Below are positions 9,707-18,092 of a stretch of DNA of 64,000 nt, piece after piece. The first letter of the stretch is position 1; every line of letters begins with the position of its first letter. The translations under genes were made by a program, and so were the position numbers. The notes under the pieces were generated by a model. That model did no database searches and had not been told where the DNA came from. It saw only the letters and a program-made list of their open reading frames with translations. The stretch covers positions 186,001 through 250,000 of the forward strand of contig OY282363.1 in assembly GCA_958295695.1 (NCBI GenBank), written 5' to 3'. The DNA is from an uncultured Alphaproteobacteria bacterium. Lineage in GTDB: Bacteria > Pseudomonadota > Alphaproteobacteria > SP197.

Positions 9707-10584
9707 CAGGCGCGCTCCGGCCTTCCGAAGAGACCTTGGGGGCGGGCCACGAGCACGGCCAGCATCAGCAGGAGGCCCGCGATGTCGGCGACGACGCCGT
9801 CCCAGATCGTGGTCACGAAGGTGGAGACGAAGGCGTAGAGGATCGACGCGACGACCGCGCCCTCGAGGCTGCCGACGCCGCCGACGATGATGACGATGAA
9901 GGCGCCGATGATGACGGAGTGGCCCATGTAGGGACCCGTCGGCACGATGGTGGCGGTGAGCGCGCCCGCCGCGCCGGCGAGGCCGGCGCCCAGCGCCATC
10001 GCGAGCATCGAGATGCGGCCGATCGAGATGCCCTGGAGCGCCGCGGCGTCGGGGTCCTGCGCCACCGCGCGCAGCGCCCATCCGAACCGGCTCTTCTTCA
10101 GGAAGACCCAGAGCGCGCCCAGGAGCGCGACGGCGAACGCGATGACCGCGAGACGCTGGCCCGAGATCGTGAGGGATTCGACCCCGAACAGCGAGACCGC
10201 CTCGTTGTAGGGTCCGGCGAAGGACTTCTTGCGCACGCCGAAGAGCGCCACCGCGCCGGCCTGCAGGATGAGCAGCGCTCCGATCGAGCAGATCAGCCCG
10301 CCCAGCGGATTGTTCCTCATGGGCCGGAACAGCGCGCGCTCCATGACGAGGCCCAGCGCCCCGACCGCCGCGATGGCGACCGCCACGCCGAGGAAGAACG
10401 GCAGCCCGGTCTGGTGGAAGACCCAGAAGAGCGCGTAGGCGCCCGCCATGTAGAGCTCGCCATGGGCGAAGTTCACCACGCGCATGACGCCGAAGATCAG
10501 CACGAGGCCCACGGCCACCAGCGCGAGATAGCTCGACGCGTAGACGGCGTTCAGGCAGGTCTGGATGAAGACGGCGAGGTCCAT
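9706..10584 (-). CDS. livH: Branched-chain-type ABC permease, LivH
   Basis: 292 aa, hydrophobic throughout. Family motifs: 'LVLIFGVMRVVNFAHGELYMAGAYALF' at the N-terminus, 'RAVAQDPDAAALQGISIGRISMLAMALGAGLAGAAGAL' and 'IVGGVGSLEGAVVASILYAF'. It is transcribed after livK with an 87-bp gap holding a strong hairpin, which could keep the permease level below that of the binding protein. Confidence 0.93.
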   Translation of the reverse strand: MDLAVFIQTCLNAVYASSYLALVAVGLVLIFGVMRVVNFAHGELYMAGAYALFWVFHQTGLPFFLGVAVAIAAVGALGLVMERALFRPMRNNPLGGLICSIGALLILQAGAVALFGVRKKSFAGPYNEAVSLFGVESLTISGQRLAVIAFAVALLGALWVFLKKSRFGWALRAVAQDPDAAALQGISIGRISMLAMALGAGLAGAAGALTATIVPTGPYMGHSVIIGAFIVIIVGGVGSLEGAVVASILYAFVSTFVTTIWDGVVADIAGLLLMLAVLVARPQGLFGRPERA

Positions 10585-10604
10585 GACGGGCGGGCCGGAA
10601 TCGC

Positions 10605-10640
10605 GGATACCGGGACCGGCGGGCGCCGATCCCGGTATCC
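10605..10640 (-). terminator. Inverted repeat between livK and livH
   Basis: Perfect 11-bp arms: GGATACCGGGA at 10605-10615 and its complement at 10630-10640, with a 14-nt loop. No U-tract follows on the minus strand, so it is more likely an mRNA-stabilising or partial-termination hairpin than a full intrinsic terminator. Hairpins after the binding-protein gene commonly set a high binding-protein to permease ratio; that role here is inferred. Confidence 0.55.
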
Positions 10641-10671
10641 TACCGGGCGCGTTGGAACCGCGGCCGGCGCG

Positions 10672-11949
10672 TCAGGCGCGCTGGTACCACATCTCGCCCA
10701 TCTCCTCGAAGTGCTCGATCATGGTCCCGCCGTGCTCGCTCCACCACTCGGGAATGTTCTTGAACTCGACGATCACGGCCTTGCCGTTCTGGATCTGCAC
10801 CACGGGCCAGTCGCCGACCAGAGCGTTGTCGATGCCGAACAGCTCCTCGCCCCACCAGTCGGCCTCGCCGAAGGCGTGGGCGCCCTTGCCGCCCTGCTTC
10901 ATGCCCTCGAGCACGGCGGCCGGCTCGATCGAGCCCGCCTTCCGGGCGCCGTCGAGCCAGAGGTCGAGGATCGAGGCGTACTCCCAGGAGACCGCGCCCC
11001 ACTGGCCCGGGTAGCGCTCGTTGTAGGTCTGGAAGAAGCCGTTGGGGTCGTCGAAGTTGATGCGCGGGTCGTTCAGCGCCGGATCGTCGAAATCCGGGAA
11101 CTGGAAGATCACGCCATCCATGAACTCCTCGGACGTGTTGGCGATGATGTCGGCGTAGAAGTCGGCCGTGCAGGAGACGATCTGCCCGCCGTAGCCCTGC
11201 ACGAAGGCCTGCTTGCAGAGCTCGTTGACGAACTCGGCATAGGCCGTGTCGAGGCACAGGATGTCCGGCTTGTGCGCCAGCATCGCCGTCATGACCGGCG
11301 CGAAGTCCGTGGTCGAGATGTCGAAGAAGATCGTGTCCTTCACCTCGACGCCGTGGGCCTCGAACGCGGCCAGATAGGTCGCGACCGAGGGCCGGCCGAT
11401 CGCGTCGTCCTGGGCGCAGATCACCGCCGTCTTGGCGTCCGGCATGTTCTCGGCCATCCACCACACGCCGGTCAGGTTGTAGATCGGATGGACCTCGGCC
11501 GGCGCCACCAGGAAGGGCGTGTCCGGCGACAGGTCCGACGGCAGCAGGGTCGAGACCAGCATCTCGGCGCGGTTCGCGATCGGCGTGACCGCGGGCATCG
11601 TGTCGCCGCCCAGCATCTCGATGAACGAGACGCCGTCCTCGGCGATCAGCTTCTGGGCGCCCGTGCGCGCCTTGTCGGGCAGGTACTCGTTGTCATAGGA
11701 CACGATCTCGACGTTGTAGGTCGCGCCGCCGATCTCGACGCCGCCCATGGCGTTCTTCTGCTCGGCCCAGATCTCGCAACCGTAGAGACCGGGCAGGCCC
11801 CACGCGGCGACATCGCCGGTCAGGGGCGCCAGAAAACCGATCTTGACCGTATCATCGGCCCGGGCCCGGTGCGGGCCGGCCACCGTCGCGGCGCCGGCCA
11901 GGGCCGTGGCGCCGAGGAAGTTGCGTCTGTTCATGCTTGCGAAGCTCAT
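10672..11949 (-). CDS. livK: Periplasmic substrate-binding protein of the LivGFHM-type importer
   Basis: 425 aa. N-terminal export signal 'MNRRNFLGATALAGAATVAG' with a twin-arginine-like start, probable cleavage after ARA (about residue 31). The mature part begins 'DTVKIGFLAPLTGDVAAWGLPGLYGCEIWAEQKNAMGG', typical of type I periplasmic binding proteins. The start may be either the first Met (11949) or Met6 (11934), which directly precedes the RR motif. It binds the ligand in the periplasm and delivers it to LivHM. The ligand may be an amide, amino acid or methylated amine; the neighbours favour the last. Confidence 0.88.
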   Translation of the reverse strand: MSFASMNRRNFLGATALAGAATVAGPHRARADDTVKIGFLAPLTGDVAAWGLPGLYGCEIWAEQKNAMGGVEIGGATYNVEIVSYDNEYLPDKARTGAQKLIAEDGVSFIEMLGGDTMPAVTPIANRAEMLVSTLLPSDLSPDTPFLVAPAEVHPIYNLTGVWWMAENMPDAKTAVICAQDDAIGRPSVATYLAAFEAHGVEVKDTIFFDISTTDFAPVMTAMLAHKPDILCLDTAYAEFVNELCKQAFVQGYGGQIVSCTADFYADIIANTSEEFMDGVIFQFPDFDDPALNDPRINFDDPNGFFQTYNERYPGQWGAVSWEYASILDLWLDGARKAGSIEPAAVLEGMKQGGKGAHAFGEADWWGEELFGIDNALVGDWPVVQIQNGKAVIVEFKNIPEWWSEHGGTMIEHFEEMGEMWYQRA

Positions 11950-12219
11950 GGGATGCCTCCCCTTGGCATGCGGTTCGCCTGTCCGGCCGGCGCGCCGCTT
12001 GGCGCGTTCTTCCCGTCATGGCCGGTTCCAGTTCTGGACGCATCTTCACGCATTGCCGGTCCGCGGGCAAGACCTCCGGCCGGACTCGCTCGATCGGCGC
12101 GGCGTCGGGCGGCTTCGCGCGGAGTCCCGCCGGTTGCCGGTCCCAGGAGCCGGTGCTAGAACCGATCCGGGAGGTCCCGCGGAAGGGGACGCCGCGAACC
12201 GGGCACGGAGAGGCAGGCC

Positions 12220-13626
12220 ATGAGCGACGACGTGAAGATGTGGGGTGACGAGGAATACTGGGGGATCGGCTACGAGTACGACCCGCAGTTCTTCCTGACC
12301 GACAGGCAGAAGGAGATCCAGAAGGAGCTGATCGAGCTCTGCCGCACGACGCTCAGCGTCAACGCGATCGAATCCGACCGGGGCTTCGTCTTCCCGCGCA
12401 AGAACTTCGAGGCGCTCGCCTCCAAAAATCTCCTCGGCCTGTTCGTTCCCGAGGAGCTGGGCGGCCTCGGCGAGAACCATGTCGCCATGGCGATGGTCGT
12501 CGAGACCGTCGCGCGCTACGGCTGCCCGTCGACCGCCATGTGCCTCACGATGCACTACGGCGCCTGTTCGGCCGCGCTGTTCCGCTACCACGACAACGAC
12601 GCGATCCGGGACATCCTGTCGCGCCTCGACAGGGACGTCCTGGTCGGCACGCTGAGCTACTCCGACCCCGAGACCGGCTCGCACTTCTGGTATCCGATCT
12701 CGTCGAGCGCGGAGGTCGCGGACGACGGCTGGAAGGTCACGAAGAAAGCGTCCTGGACCACGTCGGGCGGCTTCGCCGACTGGTACATCGTGCAGACCAC
12801 CAGCCCCGGCTTCGGCGGCGACTACTCCGATCTCTCGGTCTGGCTGATCCTGGCCGACGAGGTCCAGGCCGACGTGGCCGGCTGGGACGGCATGGGCATG
12901 CGCGGCAACCAGTCGGGCGCCCTGCTCGTCGACGGCGTGACGATTCCCGCGAACCGCATGGTCGGACCGAAGGGCGACGGCGCGGTCTCGAACGACGAGA
13001 CGGTCGATCCGTTCTTCCTCATCAACTCGTCGTGCGCGTGGAACGGCATCGGCATGGCGATGATCGACCTCGCCAAGAAGCACACCACGCGCAAGAAACA
13101 CGTCGATGTCGGCCTCAGGGTGTGCGACTACCCGACCATCCAAGACTACATCGGCGAGGCGATCATCGGCACGAACGCGAGCCGCATGAACGTGTTCGGC
13201 ATGGCCCGCGCGCTCGACGACCTGACCGGCGACTGCGACTGGTCGATCCACAAGGACCTCGAGGCCGTCCCGCGCGCCGCGCTGCTCAACCAGCTCTGGC
13301 AGATCAAGTTCCAGGCGGCCAAGACCGTGCACGAGGTCTCCGACAAGATGCTGCACGCCTGCGGCGGCGCCGCCTACAAGGCCGGCCTGGGCATGGAGCG
13401 CCTGCTGCGCGACGCCAAGGCCGGCTGGGTCATGGGTCCGACCAACGAGGTGCTCCGGCAGTTCGTCGGCAAGCACGCGCTGCTGGGCTTCGATTCCCTC
13501 GACTACTGGAACACCTCGATCAACCACCGGGCGATCGACAACGAGCTCAGGAAGATGTCGGCCGACGAGAAGAAGACGCTGGCCGACCGCCTGCTCTCGG
13601 AAGCCGGCGCGGCCGCGGCCGAGTAG
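12220..13626 (+). CDS. Acyl-CoA dehydrogenase family protein
   Basis: 468 aa. Fold landmarks: the N-terminal helical domain 'NFEALASKNLLGLFVPEELGGLGENHVAMAMVVE', a beta domain 'VGTLSYSDPETGSHFWYP' and 'GWKVTKKASWTTSGGFADWYIV' that holds the flavin, and the C-terminal helical domain 'KMLHACGGAAYKAGLGMERLLRDAKAGWVMGPTNEVLRQFVGKHALLG'. It would oxidise an acyl-CoA or related substrate with FAD and pass electrons to ETF. About 40-50 residues at the start precede the canonical domain. It is divergent from livK, separated by a 270-bp space that must hold both promoters, and is followed by a phosphotransferase gene. Confidence 0.88.
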   Translation: MSDDVKMWGDEEYWGIGYEYDPQFFLTDRQKEIQKELIELCRTTLSVNAIESDRGFVFPRKNFEALASKNLLGLFVPEELGGLGENHVAMAMVVETVARYGCPSTAMCLTMHYGACSAALFRYHDNDAIRDILSRLDRDVLVGTLSYSDPETGSHFWYPISSSAEVADDGWKVTKKASWTTSGGFADWYIVQTTSPGFGGDYSDLSVWLILADEVQADVAGWDGMGMRGNQSGALLVDGVTIPANRMVGPKGDGAVSNDETVDPFFLINSSCAWNGIGMAMIDLAKKHTTRKKHVDVGLRVCDYPTIQDYIGEAIIGTNASRMNVFGMARALDDLTGDCDWSIHKDLEAVPRAALLNQLWQIKFQAAKTVHEVSDKMLHACGGAAYKAGLGMERLLRDAKAGWVMGPTNEVLRQFVGKHALLGFDSLDYWNTSINHRAIDNELRKMSADEKKTLADRLLSEAGAAAAE

Positions 13627-13662
13627 TCCTCCCCGGAGGCCGGAGCCGCGGGCCCGGCCCGG

Positions 13663-14643
13663 TTGTCCCCCGACCGTAACGGAGCGGCCCGGGCGGGCGG
13701 ACCCGCGGGAGACGGGCCGAACCCGCCCGACGCGGCTCTCCTGTCCGCCGTCGTCCGCCGTTTCGCGCCGGACGCCCGGATCGTCGGCGCGTCGGGGATG
13801 GACGCCGGCGAATCCGCGACGATGACGTCCATCGACCTGGAAAGAGCCGGCGGCGGACGGGACACCGTCATCCTGCGCCAGGCGGGCGACGCGAACCTCG
13901 CGGCCGATCCCGACACGGCCGCGAACGAGGCGCGGGTCCTCGACGCGCTGGGCGGCTCGGGCCTGCCGGCGCCTCGCGTGCTCGATGTCGCCCCGTCGCG
14001 CGGGCTGCTGCCCAGACCCTTTCTGGTCATCACCGTCCTGGACGGCGCGCCCGACCACGACCCGTCCGACCGCGTGGACGCCGCGCTCCAGATGGCCGGT
14101 TTCCTCGCGCGCCTTCACGCCATCGACGCCGGGCGGGACGATCTCGCCGCCGTTCCGCGCCGGCCCGGTCCGCTCGACGGCCCGGCCGGCTGGCGCGCCG
14201 GGCCGCCCGCGGCCTTCCGCGGCGCGCGCGACCTGCTCGACGCGGCCCGTCCCCCGCCCGCCCGCAACCCCGAGGCGCTGCTCCACGGCGACTTCTGGGC
14301 CGGCAACGTGTTGTGGCGCGACGGCCGGCTGTCGGGCGTGGTCGACTGGGAGGATGCGGCCGTCGGCGATCCCCTCGCCGATCTCGCCATCGCGCGGGTC
14401 GACATGTCCTGGGGATTCGGCCGGGAGGCCATGGAGGCGTTCACGGCGCGCTACGCCGCCCGCACCGGCTTCGACCTGTCCGCCCTGCCGTTCTGGGACC
14501 TCCGCGCCGCCTTGCGCCAGGCGCCGCACGCCGCCGACTACGCCGAAGGCTGGCGGGACCTCGGCCGCGCCGACATCGACGAGGCGACGATCCGCGCGGC
14601 GCACGCCCGCCTGATCGACGAGGCGATGGCGGCGCTCGCTTGA
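13663..14643 (+). CDS. APH-family phosphotransferase
   Basis: 326 aa. Kinase-like fold of the aminoglycoside phosphotransferase family: Brenner motif 'LLHGDFWAGNVLW' and metal motif 'VVDWEDAAVGDPLADLAIARVDM'. Members paired with acyl-CoA dehydrogenases (ACAD10-like) are thought to phosphorylate hydroxyacyl-CoA or small alcohols; the pairing with the upstream dehydrogenase (36 bp) is suggestive. The start is uncertain: TTG 13663 is the first possible start after the previous gene and keeps the whole N-lobe; the first ATG (13798) would remove part of it. Confidence 0.8.
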   Translation: MSPDRNGAARAGGPAGDGPNPPDAALLSAVVRRFAPDARIVGASGMDAGESATMTSIDLERAGGGRDTVILRQAGDANLAADPDTAANEARVLDALGGSGLPAPRVLDVAPSRGLLPRPFLVITVLDGAPDHDPSDRVDAALQMAGFLARLHAIDAGRDDLAAVPRRPGPLDGPAGWRAGPPAAFRGARDLLDAARPPPARNPEALLHGDFWAGNVLWRDGRLSGVVDWEDAAVGDPLADLAIARVDMSWGFGREAMEAFTARYAARTGFDLSALPFWDLRAALRQAPHAADYAEGWRDLGRADIDEATIRAAHARLIDEAMAALA

Positions 14644-14645
14644 GG

Positions 14646-17015
14646 CTACGACCGGGGCCGTTCCTTCTTGGGGTCGTAGAACGGGAACGGGACGACGGTG
14701 GCCGGAATCCGCTTCATGTGGCCGTCGATCTTGCCGACCTCCACCTCCGCGCCGACCTCGGCATGGGCCACGTCCATGCGGCAGAGCGCGACGTTCTTCC
14801 GCAGGACCGGCGAAACCGCGCCCGAGGTGACCGCGCCGACCCGCGCGCGGCCGATGTGGACGCAGTCGCCGTGGCCGGCCGGTTCGTTGCCCTCGAGCTC
14901 GAGGCCCACCAGCTTCCTTTGGGGATGCGCCTTGCGCCGTTCCAGCGCGGCGCGGCCGACGAAGTCCTCGTCGGTCGATTTCAGCGCCACGGTGAACCCG
15001 ACGCCGGCCTCGAACGGGTCGGTCCGGTCGTCGAACTCGTGGCCCGCGAAGATCAGGCCCGCCTCGATCCGCAGCATGTCGAGCGCGTCCAGCCCCAGCG
15101 GCGTGACGCCGTGGGGCTCGCCCGCCTCGAACACGGCGTCCCAGACGCCTTCGGCGTGCTTCGGATGGCACCAGATCTCGTAGCCCAGCTCGCCCGTGTA
15201 GCCGGTGCGCGAGACCACGATGGGGATTCCGTTGTGGTCGCCGATCCGCCCGATCGTGGAGCGGAACCAGGCGATCTCGTCGAGCGCCGGCCGGGCCGGG
15301 GCGGTCCAGACGATGTTCTTCAGCACCTCGCGGCTCTTCGGTCCCTGGACCGAGATGTTGTGGAGCTGGTCGGTCGAGTCGCGGATGTGGCAGCGCAGGC
15401 CCCATTCGCGCGCCTTTTGCCGCAGCCATTCGCCGCCGTAGTCGTGGCCGCCGCACCAGCGGTAGCCGGTCTCGGACAGGCGGAACAGCGTGCCGTCGTC
15501 GATCATGCCGCCGTGCTCGTAGCACATGGCGGAATAGACCACCTCGAGGTCGGAGAGCCGCCGGACGTTGCGCGTCAGCGTGCGCTGCATCAATTCGCCG
15601 GCGTCGGGCCCGGTGATCTCGACCTTGCGCAGGGCCGAAAGGTCCATCGCGATGACGCCCTCGCGGCAGGCCCAGTATTCGTCGATGGCGCCGTGCCGGG
15701 TGTAGCTCGTCGGCAGCCAGTAGCCGTTGTAGTCGGTGAAGTTGCGGGTGAGCTGGGAGGTCCGGGAATGGAACCCGGTCTCCTTGGTCGGCTGGGGATC
15801 GGAGTCGGGCATGGCTCTGAAGGCGATCGATTTCCTGAACAGGTTCTCGGCGGGATAGACGCGGACCAGGATGTCCGTCGGGTTCCAGCCGTTGGCGGGG
15901 TCGAGCGCGTCGGGACAGGCGGAGTTGATGCACACCATGTCCTTCATCGCGCGGCACAGGACGTAGTCGCCCGGCCGCGACCAGGGTTCCTCCAGGTAGA
16001 TCTGGTTCCGGTCGTCGACCTGCGTGTTGTAGAAGAAGTTCATGGCGCGCCAGCCCGCGCGCGGCCGGACGTTCCAGGCGGCGAGCTCGCCGTTGAAGTT
16101 CTCCGTGCAGTTGGGATGGCCGGGGTAGCCGATCTCGTCGTAGTAGCGTGGCGTGCAGGCGTAGTTGAAGGCGTCGTGGCGGCCCACCGTGTCCTGGACG
16201 AACTCGATCGAGGGCTGCAGGTCGGCGTCGAACAGCTTCGAGATCAGGCCCGGCTTGGTGTAGAGCGCGCCCGTCAGGGTCCGGGTGGCGGTGGGGTCGA
16301 GGTCGCGCTCGACGCCCTTGTCGAGGCCGGCCAGGGCGATGGCCTGGAAGTCCGAGCACTCGCGGCCCTGGACGTCCATCACCTGGATGAACTCGCCCTC
16401 GCGCACCTCGTAGGCGTGCGCCGCGCCGGGCGGAATGCGGAATTCGTGGCGCGGCTCCGCGAGCGGCTCCGGGATGGAGCGCTCCGCGGCGACGGCCGGA
16501 TCGATGCGCCGGATGAAGAGCTCCAGCGGGCTCGGCGGGTCGTGGGCGTCCACGTCCATGTCCCCGCCGGGGGCGGCGACGACCGCGACGCCGTCCCGCT
16601 CGACCGTGAACCCGACCTCCTCGAAGGCCGGCGTCCCGGCGTCGAAGCGGCGGACGGAGCGCTCGAACCGCGCCGGAAGACCCTTGGCCCCGAGCGCCGC
16701 CATCAGCGCCTCGGCGTTCTCTCCGCCCCGCGCCAGGGTCGTGCGCAGGCCTTCCGCCGGGCCGTCGCCCGTCTGGCCCAGGATGCCCGGCTCCTCGCGG
16801 CCGTCGGCTGTCATGGCGACGATCTCGCAGACCTGGCCGCCCTGCCTGTTCACGACGCGGATCGTGTCGCCCGCGAAGACGCGCGCCACGACGGATCCGC
16901 CGCCCGCGACGCCGTAGCGCTCCACGCCCGGCGGCAGCATGCGGATGCCCGGGTTCAGCACGCGCGGACGACCGCGAACCGGCTCGTCGGCGGGAACGGT
17001 CTCGATGAACGCCAT
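14646..17015 (-). CDS. DUF1989 domain fused to GcvT aminomethyltransferase domain
   Basis: 789 aa from ATG 17015, which has GGAGG 5 bp upstream; another ATG at 17027 is in frame but lacks such a site. Residues about 1-180 hold one partial DUF1989-like unit ('VFAGDTIRVVNRQGGQVCEIVA'), residues about 185-400 a full one ('VREGEFIQVMDVQGRECSDFQA' ... 'ENFNGELAAWNVRPR', 'CINSACPDALDPANGWNPTDILVRVY'). Residues about 440-789 are a GcvT domain ('MDLSALRKVEITGPDAGELMQRTLTRN', 'SRTGYTGELGYEIW', 'RIEAGLIFAGHEFDD', 'GAVTSGAVSPVLRKNVAL'). DUF1989 is linked to urea and amine metabolism, GcvT to methyl transfer to folate. Probably a demethylation enzyme. The operator-like palindrome at 17088 lies upstream. 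Confidence 0.88.
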   Translation of the reverse strand: MAFIETVPADEPVRGRPRVLNPGIRMLPPGVERYGVAGGGSVVARVFAGDTIRVVNRQGGQVCEIVAMTADGREEPGILGQTGDGPAEGLRTTLARGGENAEALMAALGAKGLPARFERSVRRFDAGTPAFEEVGFTVERDGVAVVAAPGGDMDVDAHDPPSPLELFIRRIDPAVAAERSIPEPLAEPRHEFRIPPGAAHAYEVREGEFIQVMDVQGRECSDFQAIALAGLDKGVERDLDPTATRTLTGALYTKPGLISKLFDADLQPSIEFVQDTVGRHDAFNYACTPRYYDEIGYPGHPNCTENFNGELAAWNVRPRAGWRAMNFFYNTQVDDRNQIYLEEPWSRPGDYVLCRAMKDMVCINSACPDALDPANGWNPTDILVRVYPAENLFRKSIAFRAMPDSDPQPTKETGFHSRTSQLTRNFTDYNGYWLPTSYTRHGAIDEYWACREGVIAMDLSALRKVEITGPDAGELMQRTLTRNVRRLSDLEVVYSAMCYEHGGMIDDGTLFRLSETGYRWCGGHDYGGEWLRQKAREWGLRCHIRDSTDQLHNISVQGPKSREVLKNIVWTAPARPALDEIAWFRSTIGRIGDHNGIPIVVSRTGYTGELGYEIWCHPKHAEGVWDAVFEAGEPHGVTPLGLDALDMLRIEAGLIFAGHEFDDRTDPFEAGVGFTVALKSTDEDFVGRAALERRKAHPQRKLVGLELEGNEPAGHGDCVHIGRARVGAVTSGAVSPVLRKNVALCRMDVAHAEVGAEVEVGKIDGHMKRIPATVVPFPFYDPKKERPRS

Positions 17016-17087
17016 GACCGCCTCCATGGTTCGGCGCCACCATAGAGCCGCTTGCCGGCCGCCGCAACAGGACGTGACGAGGGAGCC

Positions 17088-17102
17088 ATTAGAATTCCTA
17101 AT
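17088..17102. promoter_or_regulatory. AT-rich palindrome, possible operator
   Basis: ATTAGAATTCCTAAT at 17088-17102 is nearly palindromic, and a related half-site TTAGCAATTC begins nine bases later at 17109. In DNA of about 70% GC this AT-rich symmetry is unusual. It sits 73 bp upstream of the DUF1989-GcvT gene. No cognate regulator is encoded nearby, so binding is only a suggestion. Confidence 0.35.
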
Positions 17103-17170
17103 CGAGCCTTAGCAATTCTCGTTTGCCGGAACGCCGCGCCCGGGTCATGTTGCGTCGTGACAGCGCCGAT

Positions 17171-17231
17171 TTGATCCTCAGCTTGCGGGCGCTCTAGAAG
17201 TACGGCTAAAGCGATGGGCGCGCCGCCCATC
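17171..17231 (+). promoter_or_regulatory. Candidate promoter and leader hairpin ahead of the siroheme gene
   Basis: TTGATC at 17171-17176 and TAGAAG at 17195-17200 (18-bp spacing) make a 4/6 plus 4/6 sigma-70-like promoter. A transcript from here would begin near 17207 and carry an 8-bp hairpin (GATGGGCG at 17213-17220 pairing with 17224-17231, 3-nt loop), then about 95 nt without clear structure, then a 37-codon ORF. The stretch 17016-17440 holds no other gene that I can support. Confidence 0.35.
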
Positions 17232-17325
17232 ATGTTGACCGGGCGTCCCTTTTCTCTCCCGATCCAGCCGGAACCCCCTCGCAGGCAGAACCGGAACGGC
17301 GCTCCGGATTGACGGAGTGGGAGCC

Positions 17326-17439
17326 ATGATCGCCTGCCTGACGAGCCCGGATATCCCGAACCTCGCTTGTGTAAGCGCGCGGGCGCGCCGCCCGATGCGG
17401 CGGCTCGCCTTCGCCCGCCGCATCGCCGCGAGGCTCTGA
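17326..17439 (+). CDS. 37-aa upstream ORF, possible leader peptide
   Basis: ATG 17326 to TGA 17437-17439, preceded by GGAGTGGGAG. The peptide begins MIACLTSPDIPNLACVSARA and ends in an arginine-rich stretch (RRPMRRLAFARRIAARL). The stop codon is one base from the GTG of the siroheme gene, so translation of this ORF would feed directly into it. It holds two cysteines (4 and 15). Siroheme serves sulfite and nitrite reduction, so a cysteine-sensing leader is possible, but I know of no exact match. It could also be chance. Confidence 0.35.
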   Translation: MIACLTSPDIPNLACVSARARRPMRRLAFARRIAARL

Positions 17440-17440
17440 C

Positions 17441-18001
17441 GTGCTGCCGCTCCAGATCGACGCCGGCCGCCTCGCGATCGCGATCGTGGGCCGCGGGCCG
17501 GCCGCGGCCCGCAAGGTGAGCGTGGCGCGCGCCGGCGGCGCGCGGGGTCTCTCGGTCTATTCCGACCGTCCCGGTCCCGCGCTGGCCGCGGCCGCGGGCG
17601 GGAACCTCGTCCCGCATCTGCCGAGCAACGCCGAACTGGCCTCGGCCCACCTCGTGATCGCCGCGGGACTCGCGCCGGACGAGGAGGCCGCCCTGGCCGG
17701 CCGCTGCCGGTCGCTGCGCGTTCTGGTCAACGTCGAGGACCGTCCCGAGCACTGCGACGTGCACCTGCCCGCCGTGCTGCGCCGGGGCGATCTGACGCTG
17801 GCGATTTCGACCAACGGCCGCGCGCCGGGCCTCGCCGGCCTTCTCAGGCGGCGCCTCGAGCGGTTGTTCGGACCCGAGTGGGAAGGCCGGATCGCCGAGG
17901 CCGCCGAGGCCCGCGCGGGCTGGCGGGCCGCCGGCGCGGACATGGCGTCGGTCAGGCGGCGTCTGGGCCGCTACGTGGACGAACGCCGTTGGCTCGCGTG
18001 A
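17441..18001 (+). CDS. Precorrin-2 dehydrogenase / sirohydrochlorin ferrochelatase (CysG N-terminal domain-like)
   Basis: 186 aa from GTG 17441. It is a Met8/CysG-A type Rossmann protein: 'LAIAIVGRGPAAARKVSVARAGGARGLSVYSD', then 'ASAHLVIAAG', 'LVNVEDRPEHCDVHLPAVLRRGDLTLAISTNGRAPGLAGLLRRRLERLFG'. The last block (STNGxxPxLA, normally STGGxSP) is the family hallmark. The enzyme oxidises precorrin-2 with NAD and inserts iron to make siroheme. Only the N-terminal domain is present; the methyltransferase half of CysG is absent here. It is followed after 91 bp by a large iron-sulfur flavoprotein. Confidence 0.8.
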   Translation: MLPLQIDAGRLAIAIVGRGPAAARKVSVARAGGARGLSVYSDRPGPALAAAAGGNLVPHLPSNAELASAHLVIAAGLAPDEEAALAGRCRSLRVLVNVEDRPEHCDVHLPAVLRRGDLTLAISTNGRAPGLAGLLRRRLERLFGPEWEGRIAEAAEARAGWRAAGADMASVRRRLGRYVDERRWLA

Positions 18002-18092
18002 CCTTCCGGTATGCTTCCCTTCGGCGGCCGTTGGTTCTAGACCCCCCTGCGCAACACGGCTCGACGCTCCTTCCGCGCGTCCCCGGACGACC

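Noticed and set aside
17213..17231. Known riboswitch (cobalamin, SAM-II or similar) in the siroheme leader.
   Set aside because: I find a hairpin but no consensus blocks of those riboswitches.
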